64,000 bases of DNA, from contig WNNJ02002305.1 in NCBI GenBank assembly GCA_012934845.2, positions 1-64,000 of the forward strand, read 5' to 3'. Shown piece by piece: positions 30,363-41,127 of this stretch. Each line of letters begins with the position of its first letter. Position 1 is the first letter of the stretch. The notes beneath the pieces were generated by a model. It made no database searches. It saw only the letters and a program-made list of their open reading frames with translations, and had not been told where the DNA came from. The position numbers and the translations under genes were made by a program. This DNA is from Pomphorhynchus laevis. Its lineage: Eukaryota; Acanthocephala; Palaeacanthocephala; Echinorhynchida; Pomphorhynchidae.

Positions 30363-33260
30363 TCAGGCGTCGAGAAGGTGTGAACGGAGGAGGTGTTTGA
30401 ATGTGATAAAAGAGGGAGCGCGGCGAAAGTCGAGAGGGAGTTGATTCCAGGCGAATGAGGCGGCGATGAGGAAAAATCGAAGACCATAGTTGTTGGACTA
30501 ATTAGGAACGTGGAGTAAGAGGGTATGACAGGAACGAAGCGATAGCGAGGTGGGGCGAGTATCGTCTAAGAAAGGAAGGTTGATGAACGATGGGGAGCCG
30601 ACAGCGATGAGACGAAAAGTAATGAGAAGAAGGCGGAGTTTGATGCGGATGTGGATGGTGGGCCAGGAGAGTTGGGCAAAATATGTGGATGTGTGGTCGA
30701 AGCGACGGAGGACGAAAGAGCACTCGAACGGCGGTGTTGATTATTCGTTGTAGGGGTAGGATGATGGATTTTGGAGAATTGGCGAAAAGGCTAAGGCAGT
30801 AATCGATTTTAGGGAAAAGAAGCGATGAAAGAAGAGACATACAAGAACGGAAGTCGATAAGGGGGCGGATACGGCGGATGTCACGAAGAATTAAGTTAGA
30901 CGAGCGGACCTTGTCACGGACGAAGGGTTTAAGGGAAAGGTGATCATCGAAATGGAAGCCTAAGAAAGTGAGATTGTGGACTACAGGGATGATCGATGAG
31001 GCAAAAGATACAATGGGAGGAGATATGCTTGGTTTACGGGGAAGGATCCACATTATTTTGGACTTTTCGGGGTTTAGAACGAGATGGAGATTGGAGAGAC
31101 GTTTGTAGATAGAAGAAAGACAGTTGGAGGCAGAAATGCCGATATCGTGTATGAGATGTGCGGGTGCATGAGCATAGATTAGAATGTCATCGGCGTATTG
31201 CATGACGTTAAAAGAGTAAGGTTTGATAAATGGAGAGAGATCGCCAAGCAAAAGAGAGAAAAGCAGGGACCTAGGACTGAACCTTGTGGGACCCCGCAAA
31301 AAATAGGGATGGGAGGGGAGGATGATGAATTAGAACAGACGCGAAAGGAACGGTCGGATAGATATGAGACGAACCATGCTACGGAGGAGGAAGAAAAGCC
31401 TAATCATAACGAAGGCGAGAAAGGAGGACGGGGTGGTTGACAATGTCGAATGCGGAGGAGAGGTCGAGGGAGATGAGAACACTATATAGAGCCTTGTCTC
31501 GAGAAATGAGTAAGTCGTTGTACACTTTTGTGCATGCGGTTTCTGTCGAGTGATTAGAGCGGAAAGCGGATATGGAAAGGAGGGTACAGATTGGATGAGG
31601 AGAGATAAGCGTTGATTTGTATTAAGATGAGGCGTTCTAAGAGCTTAGAAAGAGTAGGGAGTAGTGAAATGTGGCGATAGCTAGAAGGAAGGGAGGGGTC
31701 GAGCGATTGTTTCTTAAGGAGGGGACGAACGATTGCGGATTTCCAGTGTGAAGGGAAGATACGACTGCGGATGGACGAGTTAAACAAGGTTGTGAGAAAT
31801 GGGGATATCGATGAGCATATAGATTTTAATATGTGGGTAGGCAGGGGATCGGCAGGTGAGGTTTTGTTGGGCAAGGACATGAGGACATATGATACTTCTG
31901 TAGGTGATACAGGGAGAAGATGAAAGAGTTCCGGAAGGATGAGAGTAGACTGGGCAGAGTGGGATAGGATGGAGACCGGGGTGTGAGAGAGCAGCGTGGA
32001 TACTTTAGTCTGGAGAAATGACGAATAATCATTAGCATTGATGTTGCAAGGTGTAGAGGAACGAGCCAGGATTGAGTTAAAAGTATGCCAGAGAGTCTTA
32101 GAGTTGAATGAAGTGATGATTTTATGCTGCCAGAAGGAGTTGCATTTGGTACGTAGTAGGTTGAGATGAGACCGGCGAAGAGCAAGATAGGAATCACGGA
32201 AAGACGGAGTGATCGAGCGGAAATCGCGTCTGAGAGAGCGGTGATAGACTCGAAAAGCATGGCGGAGTTGACGCTTTGATAGTAGGCATTGGATGTCAAA
32301 CCATGAGGCACGGTGCAAGCGACGGTGTGTGTGAGACTTGAAGGGCAAGAGAATATCGAGAGTGGATGTGAGTTCAGAGTCGAAAAGAAAGGCGAGATCG
32401 TGAGGAGATAAATATGTTATTGTGGATAATGATATATATGATTTGAGTAAGGCAGAGCGAAGAAGGGAGAGGTCAAGATTTATCCAAGGGCGACGTAGGA
32501 TTGTAGGTGTGTGAGGAGGGGTGTGGTTGCGAGCGAGATCAAGGGTGATAAGAAAGTGATCGGATAGACCAGGATCAGAGATGGACAGTGAGGTGTGGGC
32601 AGCAAAATGATCGGGGACAGCGATGATGTCGAGTGCCCCGCCAAGTATATGTGTGGGGGCAGTGGAGATTAGTTTGTAATTGTAGTTGGATAGAATGTTG
32701 ATGAAGCGGATGGAATCTGTGGAAGAGGGGCGGTCTAGGCGGATATTGAAGTCGCCTAGAACGAGTGAAGGGATTGAGGACAAAGAACAATGAGAAAGGA
32801 GGTCAGCGAGTTCGGTAAAAAATAAGGCTGTAGGAGCTGATGAACCAGGACGGTATACAATGGCGAGATCTAGAGTGATCGGGTTAGAATAACGACAAGT
32901 GAGCAATTCAAAAGAGCAAGGACTGAAAGGGGGATTGATTTTGCGAAGAGACGCTGGGTGACGCGCGAATGCGACGATGCCGCCATGATTAGAGGATTTA
33001 GAAGGGCATGAGCTGAGGGGGCGGGCGGATTCGACTAGGGAGCAACCGGCAGAGAGCAGACGGCGAATGGAAAGGTCGTCGGAATCTGAGTGCCAGGATT
33101 CGGTGAGGCAGAAGAGATCGGTGGATTGCTTGGTGAATAGGTTGAGGATAAGATCGGATTTATTGAGAATAGATCTAGTGTTGAGGAGACCGAGGCGGAA
33201 ACCGTGTGCTGTGGCGAAAGAGACTAGTGGAGAAGACACATAGGAGAGATGGAGCGCCAT
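30363..33260 (-). pseudogene. Family B2a ORF2: EEP endonuclease plus reverse transcriptase, broken
   Basis: ATG 33260 opens MALHLSYVSS. The endonuclease (residues 1-240) is complete: LNTRS with Asn27, TESWHSDSDD with Glu54, GDFN at 169-172 and SDH at 233-235. A linker with many Arg/His residues leads to the RT, which starts near residue 430 (NKTSPADPLPTHIL, LLPTLSKLLERL). The frame fails near 31560. The palm continues at 31299-30502: MQYADDILIYAHAPAH and LNPEKSKIMWILPRKP, then a further frame change at about 30740 before the C-terminal region. The sequence is almost identical to B2b over the endonuclease, so the two come from closely related source elements. Confidence 0.85.
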
Positions 33261-33286
33261 CGAATTTTTGGACGGGTGTGGACAAC

Positions 33287-34620
33287 TTAAAAATTTCCGT
33301 CTATGTTTCGGATGGCGAGTGAAGTTTCGCCGTTTTTCTCGCGACGACGTTTTTCGATGCGGGCTGAAGAGATTTGAGCGATTTCGGAAGGGGCGCGATC
33401 GGGGAAAATTCGAGTGGTTGAAGATGACATGAGTTTGAATCGTTGAGAGAGGACAGAAGACGCGTGAGAGCGATGCTTGAAAACAATTTTTAGGAGAGGG
33501 GGCTGGGAAGGATTAGATTGAGAAGATTTGTTTAGACGGATGAATGCGACTGGAGAAATGTCCTTGAAAAAGGATGGTTTATCCGCAGGAACAATAGACG
33601 AGATGATGGATCTGAAGGCGGAAACATCGTGGTCCAGACGTGCTTGTGGAGATAAGGAGTTAGAAGGCGTGATATTAGTAACAATGACGCAACGATCGCG
33701 AGAAGCAAAGCGCTTCCGTAAAGGAGGACGACTGACGTGAGTAGGTGAGATCACGATAGAAGAGCTGGCAGTTGATGATTTGGAGGGATTTGGTTTGACG
33801 ACGGGAGACATAGAGGATAATGATAATAAAGCGGGTGGCAAGCGATGTGAGGAAAGGTTATGAGTGGAAGGATAGTGGAGGCTGGTGGAGGTGATTTTGA
33901 TTGATGGATGCAAGTTATTGAGAAACGAGACAGGAAGGACGGGACGTGGGGTGTCGGGGAGTGAACATACATTAGTTGTAACAATTTGCGGCTCCGTCAC
34001 TGTATCGGTAGATTTATCATAAACTTGACAAAATCCATCTTGCTGCGATACAATTTGCGGCTCCTTCAGATTATCTGATAATGGATTATCTGATGATGAC
34101 GTAGAAACGCAATGAGGGGTAGAAATGTAAGGTGATTTATCTGATACGACAAAAGAATACTGGGTTGCAAATGGTCAATGACAGTAACATCAGAAGATTG
34201 AGCTGATTGATTGGGCAAAATTGAAGGATGTATAGTAATACCTGTAAAAGAGATGGGAGATTTGGCATTCTTAGAGGCAATCGAATGCGGGAGAATTGGG
34301 CATCGAGGTTGAGACTTATTACAATACGAAGAGGCATGTGTGGACATCGCTGCATTGCCAGATAGTTTCAATATATTTGTCTTGAGACTCTCTATTTCAC
34401 TCTTCATCGTATTTATCATCTTAGCCGAACAGTAGCCACAGTAGAATTCGTTGTCTGCAAGGCAAGATGCCTGGGATTCTGAAGTCCAAATACTTACCCA
34501 CGTGTGACAATCATTGTTTGAGCAAAGGACTTGTTGTTCAGATCCATTGGAAACATCTCTAACATCGGTGTTGGACGCAACATGGTTGGGAACTTGAGAC
34601 TTTTGTTTTTTCCGACCCAT
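33287..34620 (-). pseudogene. Family B2a ORF1: PHD-like motif and RRM-like domain, frameshifted
   Basis: ATG 34620 opens MGRKKQKSQVPNHV. Residues about 25-70 hold VLCSNNDCHTWVSIW and NEFYCGYC, the PHD-like motif. A frame change occurs between about 34066 and 34140. The second part (from 34000) carries NNLHPSIKITSTSLHYPS, RPPLRKRFASRDRCVIVTNITPS, ARLDHDVSAFRSIISSIV, VAFIRLNKSSQS and NGETSLAIRNIDGNF. A stop ends the frame just after GNF where the sister copy B2b continues QVVHTRPKIRW. Confidence 0.8.
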
Positions 34621-34674
34621 TTGTATATAGTCGTTTGATTCGTGATTTTATTCTCCTCGTTGTATGTATATTAG

Positions 34675-34736
34675 ATTGTATGTTATTTATTGTAGATGAC
34701 GGGAGATTGTATGTTATTTATTGTAGATGACGGCAG
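34675..34736 (-). repeat. 31 bp tandem repeat in B2a 5' leader
   Basis: Two units beginning at 34675 and 34706. In element sense each contains ACAATAAATAACATACAAT, a motif also found in leaders of family A and in element N. Confidence 0.8.
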
Positions 34737-34840
34737 ATGACGGGAGTCTGTTCCAACTGTTTATTACTCGATCTCTGATATCCTGATAGTGTCGATGGAC
34801 TTTTTGTAAGTAGTTTATTAAGCAGCCAAGAAAGTTCAAA

Positions 34841-35040
34841 CTAGTGTCAAACTATGTTAATTCTTCGAAATGAGAATGTTGATTGACCGACTAAACGAAG
34901 ACACTATTTGAGATTGAATATTTACCGAACTGAAAACGTTAATGATGTGGCATACTAAATATCAGTAGAAACATATGCATCAAACTAGAGATACTTAAAA
35001 GACAGGAACATTTAAGCGTTTGTACCAACCCTTTACTCGT
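34841..35040. other. Unassigned spacer
   Basis: About 200 bases without coding signal between the B2a 5' end and the 5'-truncated element H. Confidence 0.5.
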
Positions 35041-35053
35041 TGGGGTAAAGTGG

Positions 35054-36779
35054 TTGGATGCTTTTGATGTTGGCGTCGAATATTCATGGCAGTTTTTCAG
35101 GGATACTCTGTATCACCTCCTTAATCGTTTCTCACCTCTTCAGAGTAAACACTGTTTGACATCGATCTCACCGTCTTGGTTTAATAGCGACAATAAACAT
35201 GTTTTAAAGATGAGACGTAAGGCCTTTAATAACTATCGTAAAGACAGCTAATTTCAGCACTTATAAGAAATGGCGAAACCTCGTTACGTCCATGAAGCGA
35301 ACTGGTAGGCGATCTTTCGAAAATCAGCTAAGTATAAACTGTCACCGTGATCCCCGCTCTTTCTTTAGGTATGTGACTGCTAAGCATACGCGCTGTAAAC
35401 CTATAAATTGTATTCAACGTGACGATGAGAAATTCATAACTGATTCTTTGCAGATATCAAATATGTTTGGAAATCATTTCCATTCTTTGAATCTTGACCA
35501 TAAGGATGTGACAATGGGTGATCCGTGTACATTTGAATCGCCCGGAGATGACACCAGCGACCTCTTCCGATGTGATGATGTTCTCCAAGAGCTTCGGAAA
35601 CTTAAATGCAAAGCAGGTGCGGGTCCAGATGGCTTACCGCCCGTATATTTGCGCAACATCGCTGACATAATATGTCATCCGCTTTACAATATTTTCTCTG
35701 CGTCTGTTGCTTTGGCGTTGTTTCTTCTGATTGGCAGAATTCCATCATCTGCCCTATTTATAAGAAGGGGATAGTTCGTTCATTGACAATTATAGGCCTA
35801 TTAGTCTCACTTGCGTGTGTTGTCGTGTGCTAGAAAGATTGATTAAGCGACGAATAATAGAATTTCTAAATAGATTTCAAATTTTGAACCCAGCACAGCA
35901 TGGCTTCCGAAAAGGTTATTCCACGACTACTAATCTTGTACATGCACGTGAAAATTGGTATCACTATTATGATCAAGGCATACCAGTTGATGTCATTTTC
36001 TTTGATTTCTCAAAAGCGTTCGACTAAGTTAATCACACGCGTCTTATTGAGAAGTTGGAGCACATTCATCTTGATAAGAGGATCATAAACTGGATTCGGG
36101 TATTCCTTTCCAACCGACAAAGTGTCGTACGAGTAAATGAGTCGCTGTCGAGTCCATTTCCAGTGTTATTAGGTGTTCCACAGGGAAGTGTATTGGGTCC
36201 CATCTTATTCAGTCTTTATATCAACGATTTGATACCAAATATCAGTTCATTCAGTTTATTATATGCAGATGATCTTAAAGTTTGGCGACCTATTATTTCC
36301 GATCTTGACAAACAGCATTTACAAAGCGACGTCGACGTTATATCCAATTGGTCTATACGAAATCACTTGAGGATCAATTCCGCTAAATGTACATGTATGC
36401 GTATATCACGAAGATCATGTGATCATCTTGGAGGTGAGTACCAGTTTGGTTCAATTAGTATCGAAAGAACCAACTCATATAAAGATTTGGGAGTTTGGGT
36501 TTGTGCTAACTTATCCACTCGAAAGCATTCAGACTACGTGTGTTGCATCACAAAACGCTTAATAGGACATACTCGTCGAGCTCTGATAGGCATAGATCCG
36601 TTATGTTACCATACCTTAGCAAATGCGTTTTTCTTGAGCCATATCTTATACGCATCGCCAGCTTGTTATCCCGAAACTACTTATGAGCGTCGTGCATTAG
36701 AGAAAGTGTTCAGATCAACAACTAAATTAGTCTCAGGGCTGCATATTTATGGCTACGCGAAACCCCTCCAGATATTAAA
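35054..36779 (+). pseudogene. Family C 'H' ORF2, main part
   Basis: It begins within the linker after the endonuclease (FDVGVEYSWQFFRDTLYHLLNRFSPLQ). It continues through RT: LRKLKCKAGAGPDGLPPVYLRNIADI, VCCRVLERLIKRR, HGFRKGYSTTTNL, DVIFFDFSKAFD followed by a stop, GVPQGSVLGPILFSLYINDL and LLYADDLKVWRPI. Then come the thumb, KDLGVWVCANLSTRKHSDY and RSTTKLVSGLHIYGYAKPLQIL. Frames change several times (about 35250, 35770, 36025). The endonuclease and ORF1 are missing by 5' truncation. The protein end is at 44281-44592. Confidence 0.85.
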
Positions 36780-36783
36780 AAAA

Positions 36784-36812
36784 AGTTTGAGATAAAATAA
36801 CATACAATTAGA
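36784..36812 (+). promoter_or_regulatory. 5' end motifs of N: SL1-like end and shared leader motif
   Basis: AAGTTTGAG (36784-36792) is followed by ATAAAATAACATACAATTA (36792-36810). The first recurs twice at the 5' end of the family A element. The second recurs in leaders of families A and B2. Confidence 0.6.
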
Positions 36813-36971
36813 TTATTTCTCTCTATACAGCGAATCTACAAAATTGAAAAGAATTACTTACTAAAAGAACTACTTACAAATCTTAAACACACAATCGACT
36901 TTCCAGCAGTCATCCCGAGATACAAGGGCTCTGACTAGTGCGCATATCATATTTGTGATTTTTCTTCACAA

Positions 36972-38065
36972 ATGGTAAAAAAAGGTCAAAATAAAAACGA
37001 TACTTATAGGAATGGGCGGACTAAGGCTGATAGCAAACATGATGCATCACATATCACTGGTAGCGAAGAGGAATACGGTAGTCTGCAGGTGGCTTGTGAT
37101 GTTCCCGGCTGCAGTGTTTGGACGACAGTTTCTCTGTTAACTTCGTTGCGTAACAGCTACACTATCAAGAAATATATATGTGGATTTTGCTGTGCGTCTA
37201 GGTTCATGCAAATGGGATGCGTTAGTGGACAGGCAAATACATCACATGTTGTTGTTCACGGTGATGAACACACTATGGAAGTATGTGAATTTGATGTGGA
37301 TTATTCCGTTCACGAATCGCAGCATTTCAAGGAAATAACTAACTTACCCGTTGATCTTGAATCTGGTATCGCATCTTCAAATGTAACCTGTGATAGAACG
37401 GCAAGTCCTAGAAACAGCGTTCGTATATTGCGAAAAACAAAATCGGCATTGGAAGAACGGTTGATTGAAAACAGCATCACGGCAAGCTCAGTGCGTGTAC
37501 ATGAGAATTCACTTAAGCTCAATGAACCTACTGATAATCTTTCACAGGACGAGTTACCCAGTTCTGTGTCTTCTAAGTTCAAAAGTTCTCACAGAGTGTA
37601 TAAGAAAAATCGAAGCGCTTCAAGGGACAGGTGCATTCTTTTCGCCAATCTATCTGAATCAAATTCTTCTGTGTCACAGGAGCGAGTAAACGATGATGTT
37701 AGTGCGATAAGAGGAGTTCTGAATAAAATATTCCATGCTAACGATAAAGATATAGCTAAGGAGATTGTGGTTAGAAGTTTGTTCCGGCTGGGAAGGCGAA
37801 CAAACAGTTCAAACATACCGCGATTGTTAAAGGTTGTGGTAGATTCGTCAACTCATGCAAATTATATATTTAGTCGGGCTCATCGTCTCGAAAAAACTCA
37901 ATACGTATTTTGAGAGATCTATCTTTTGACGATCGTTCAAAACTGAAAAATGCGAGGAACGAGCTTCACAAGCGTTTACTATTAGGCGAGAAAGATCTAT
38001 GCATTAGAAATTTTCGAGTTGTTCGTCGAAAGCCATTTGTCCGTTGGAAACCATTAGAACTGTAG
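36972..38065 (+). pseudogene. Family C 'N' ORF1: PHD-like and RRM-like domains, one frameshift
   Basis: ATG 36972 opens MVKKGQNKNDTYRNG. Residues about 38-80 give VACDVPGCSVWTTVS and KKYICGFCC (PHD-like). The acidic linker leads to the C-terminal domain: SASRDRCILFANLSESNSS, RVNDDVSAIRGVLNKIF, VRSLFRLGRRTN and PRLLKVVVDSSTHANYIF. The frame stops at 37913 but continues one frame over with LRDLSFDDRSKLKNARNELHKR and LCIRNFRVVRRKPFVRWKPLEL to 38065, so a single small indel near an A-run separates the parts. Confidence 0.8.
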
Positions 38066-38084
38066 ATAGATCGGTATCCTCTAG

Positions 38085-40951
38085 CATGTGTGGATCTTTT
38101 ATTACCGTACTAGCAACAGCTAGTCCATGTCGAGATGTTTCGTCTTCCATGAAAATTGCATTTACAAATGCACGTAGCGCAGTTAATAAGTTGGATGAGA
38201 TTAGGTATTGGATACGTTGTCATGATGTCAATGTCTTTGGAGTTTGTGAAAGTTGGTTTCATCCTGACATATCTGATGATATGGTTCACATACCTGAATT
38301 CGCTCTTTATAGATCTGATCGAGCCCATGGACGCGGTGGTGGAGTTGCCTTCTATGTGCATGTGAGTTTGATTGTTAGTTCAGCCGTAAAATTCATTGAT
38401 GATTCATGCTCTGCCGAGGTTCTACAGTTGAGTATTACGCAATCTGGGAGTGCTATTATTACTTTATGTATAGTATATCGTGCTCCAGGCGCAAAATCGT
38501 TCGCTCTTATTGATTTCCTTAAGAATATACCCAAGTGCCATAAATTTTTTATCTTTGGCGATTTTAACCTGCATTCATACAATTCCGCCCTCTCCAGTAT
38601 TGCAACTTATGATAAATATACTATGTCGTTATGTAATTTATTGTATGATGAAATGTTGCTTATTCAACATGTTCATTTTGATACTCGTTTCTCCGCAGAA
38701 TCATCCTCGAAGATTGACCTGCTGTTTACTAGACTTGAATATGATATTTCTTCAATTGACAAAGAACCTCCAATTAGTTCAAGCGATCATGTGGTGGTCA
38801 AGTTTCTGATTCCTACTAATTCGACCGGATCAGACAGTGTAGAGATTGTTGAGAAGCGAGTACGGAAAGTTATCCCAGATAATGAGATAATTGAATATGC
38901 TAAAAGGATTTCTTTTGTAAGTAATGATGGTGATGTGGAGAGCATGTGGCAGTCTATCAAAAGTGGGGTAATTCAAGTCCTAGACGAATTTGCTCCCATG
39001 CGTGTATTTTCCAAGCGTAAGAGGTCTGATAAACCTCCGTGGTTTGATAGCGAACTAAAGCGTTGTATAAGGTTGAGAAATAAGGCGTGGAGTCTCTGTA
39101 GTAAGAGTGATGCTTTATATAGTGAGTACAAACTAATACGCAATAAATGCAATCGCTTAAAATCAAAAAAGAGATACTTGTACGAGAATGATGTTGCTAT
39201 GTCTTTAGGACACACACCCAAGCGATTTTGGAATTATGTTTGTCGATCAAGAGTATCTAATTCTAGTGTCCGACGCATTCATATCGGAAACGAATTAGTT
39301 GAAGACCCTATGAAAATTTCTGAGGCGTTCGCTGATGTGTTTGCACTATCGTTAAATAGGGATGATGCTTATAAAGTCAATATTTGTAATGGTTCTTCAA
39401 TCTGTCAGAGTCCATATATAATTATCACGATGGAGGAAGTTGAGATAGAGCTATCAAGGTTAGCTAAATGCGTGTCAGCTGGTCCTGACGATATCCCCAC
39501 TTATATCCTTAAAGCTCTTGAAATGTATCCTGTCATATCCGCTTTCCAAATTATTTAACGTTTCTCTCAATACGTCGATAATTCCAAATGATTGGAAATC
39601 GGCGATTGTGGTACCACTTCCGAAAACGAAAAATGCTTGCGATGTTAGTGATTTTAGGCCCATAAGTTTAACATCTACTGTAAGTAAGGTACTTGAGAGA
39701 ATTGTTCACAAAAGATTAATAAATGTATTGGGTTCAATAAACTATTTGAGCGACTCTCAACACGGTTTTCGGCATGGCCGCTCATGTCTAACGAATACTT
39801 TATGTGCTCGTGAACAATGGGCTGACGCAATTTCATGTGGATTGGTTGTCGATGTCGTCTATTTGGATTTCTCCAAGGCATTTGATCGCGTTCCACATGC
39901 TGAATTAATAAGTATTCTCGAATCTATTGGTGTAGATTACTATCTGACTCGTTGGATTGAGAACTTCTTGAGTGGTCGACAATTTTGTGTAAGAGTAGGT
40001 AATGCTTTTTCATCTAGACGCAGTGTTATACGTGGTGTACCTCAAGGAACGGTTCTCGGGCCATTATTATTTTGCATTTTTATCAACGAGTTGTTGAGAT
40101 CGCTTAATGTACCACACTTATCCTATGCTGACGATTTGAAGTTATGGAATGTGATCTCGACTGAACGAGACTGTTTGTCATTGCAGCGTGACCTGGATTT
40201 AGTGTATGAATGGAGTCTTACTACAGGAGTATCATTAAACCTGGAAAAGTGTAAGAATATGAGATTGGGTCGTGGACGCAAAGGATGTCATACCTACTTC
40301 ATTGGTGTAAAAGAACTTGAGATAGTTTCGACTCATCGTGATCTTGGTATTTTGATCGATTCATCTTTAAAGACACGACATCATTACAACATTCAATTAG
40401 GCAAAGCTAGAAAAATGATGCACACTATCAAAAATTGCTTTCTGAAAATAAATCCATCGTCGTTCAGGGTGCTGTTTAACTCGTTATTGAGACCAATACT
40501 TGAGTATTGCTCTCCATCTTGCTTCCCATGTACACGGACTGAACTGAATGCTGTCGATGGAGTTCTTCGCCGTATTACCCGTTTATGTCCAGACTGTAAG
40601 TATTTACCTTATCGTGAGAGACTTAAAGTGATTGGCATATTTGACATGAAGGTGAGGTTAATGTTTATCGACTTGGTTGCAACGTGGAAATTATTGCACA
40701 AATTTGATGGATATCCTCGAAATATTATGGCGTGTCGTAATAATAGATCCAGGCGACATCATTCGATGACAATTTTTAAACAGCATACTGGGAAACTATC
40801 GCCTGTCACAAGATTGTCAAGACGTGTAGTTAACGTGTGGAATAGTCTTCCTGAATACGTTGTTGCCTCCACAACGCTGACTTTATTTAAGAAGCGATTG
40901 CGAATATGTCTGGAACAGATCGATAATATGGAGAAGCTATCGTATCCCTGA
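38085..40951 (+). pseudogene. Family C 'N' ORF2: EEP endonuclease plus RT, one frameshift
   Basis: The frame is open from 38044; the first ATG is at 38085 (MCGSFITVL). Endonuclease: IAFTNARSAVNKLDE, VCESWFH (catalytic Glu), RGGGVAFYV, VYRAPG, IFGDFNLHSY, TRFSAESSSKIDLLF and SSSDHVVV. A frame change at about 39520-39560 separates it from the RT: NDWKSAIVVPLPKT, FRPISLTSTVSKVLERI, HGFRHGRSCLTNT, DVVYLDFSKAFDRVPH, RGVPQGTVLGPLLFCIFIN and SYADDLKLW. The C-terminal region carries RDLGILIDSSLKTRHH, RPILEYCSPSCFP and RLSRRVVNVWNSLPEYV, ending 40951. All catalytic residues are kept. ORF1 and ORF2 reading frames overlap slightly. Confidence 0.9.
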
Positions 40952-41127
40952 TTTTCTTAACTCTATCAATTCTACATTTTGTTTAATTTTTATTTTATTT
41001 TTTCGTGAGCAGACTGAACAGCCATATAGGCTTTGTCTTGTATGTTATAATTTTTTTTGAAGAGAAGATTTATTCAAGAAAAAAAAGAAGTAAAATGTTC
41101 TACAAACTAGAAAAGTTTCTTGCACTG

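Larger units (their letters stand above)
30286..34840 (-). mobile_element. Nearly full-length family B2 (L2-like) LINE, B2a
   Basis: It has a 3' tail and hairpin (30315-30330), ORF2 (30363-33260), ORF1 (33287-34620) and a 5' leader with a 31 bp tandem repeat (34675-34736). The 5' edge is set by the sequence AGCAGCCAAGAAAGTTCAA shared with B2b (48860-48878). It has breaks in both ORFs. I saw no clear target duplication. Confidence 0.85.

Noticed and set aside
30550-31440. Plus-strand Arg/Glu-rich ORFs opposite B2 ORF2
   Set aside because: They are shadows of the minus-strand RT frame. The charged composition comes from the Ser/Leu/Pro-rich sense strand.
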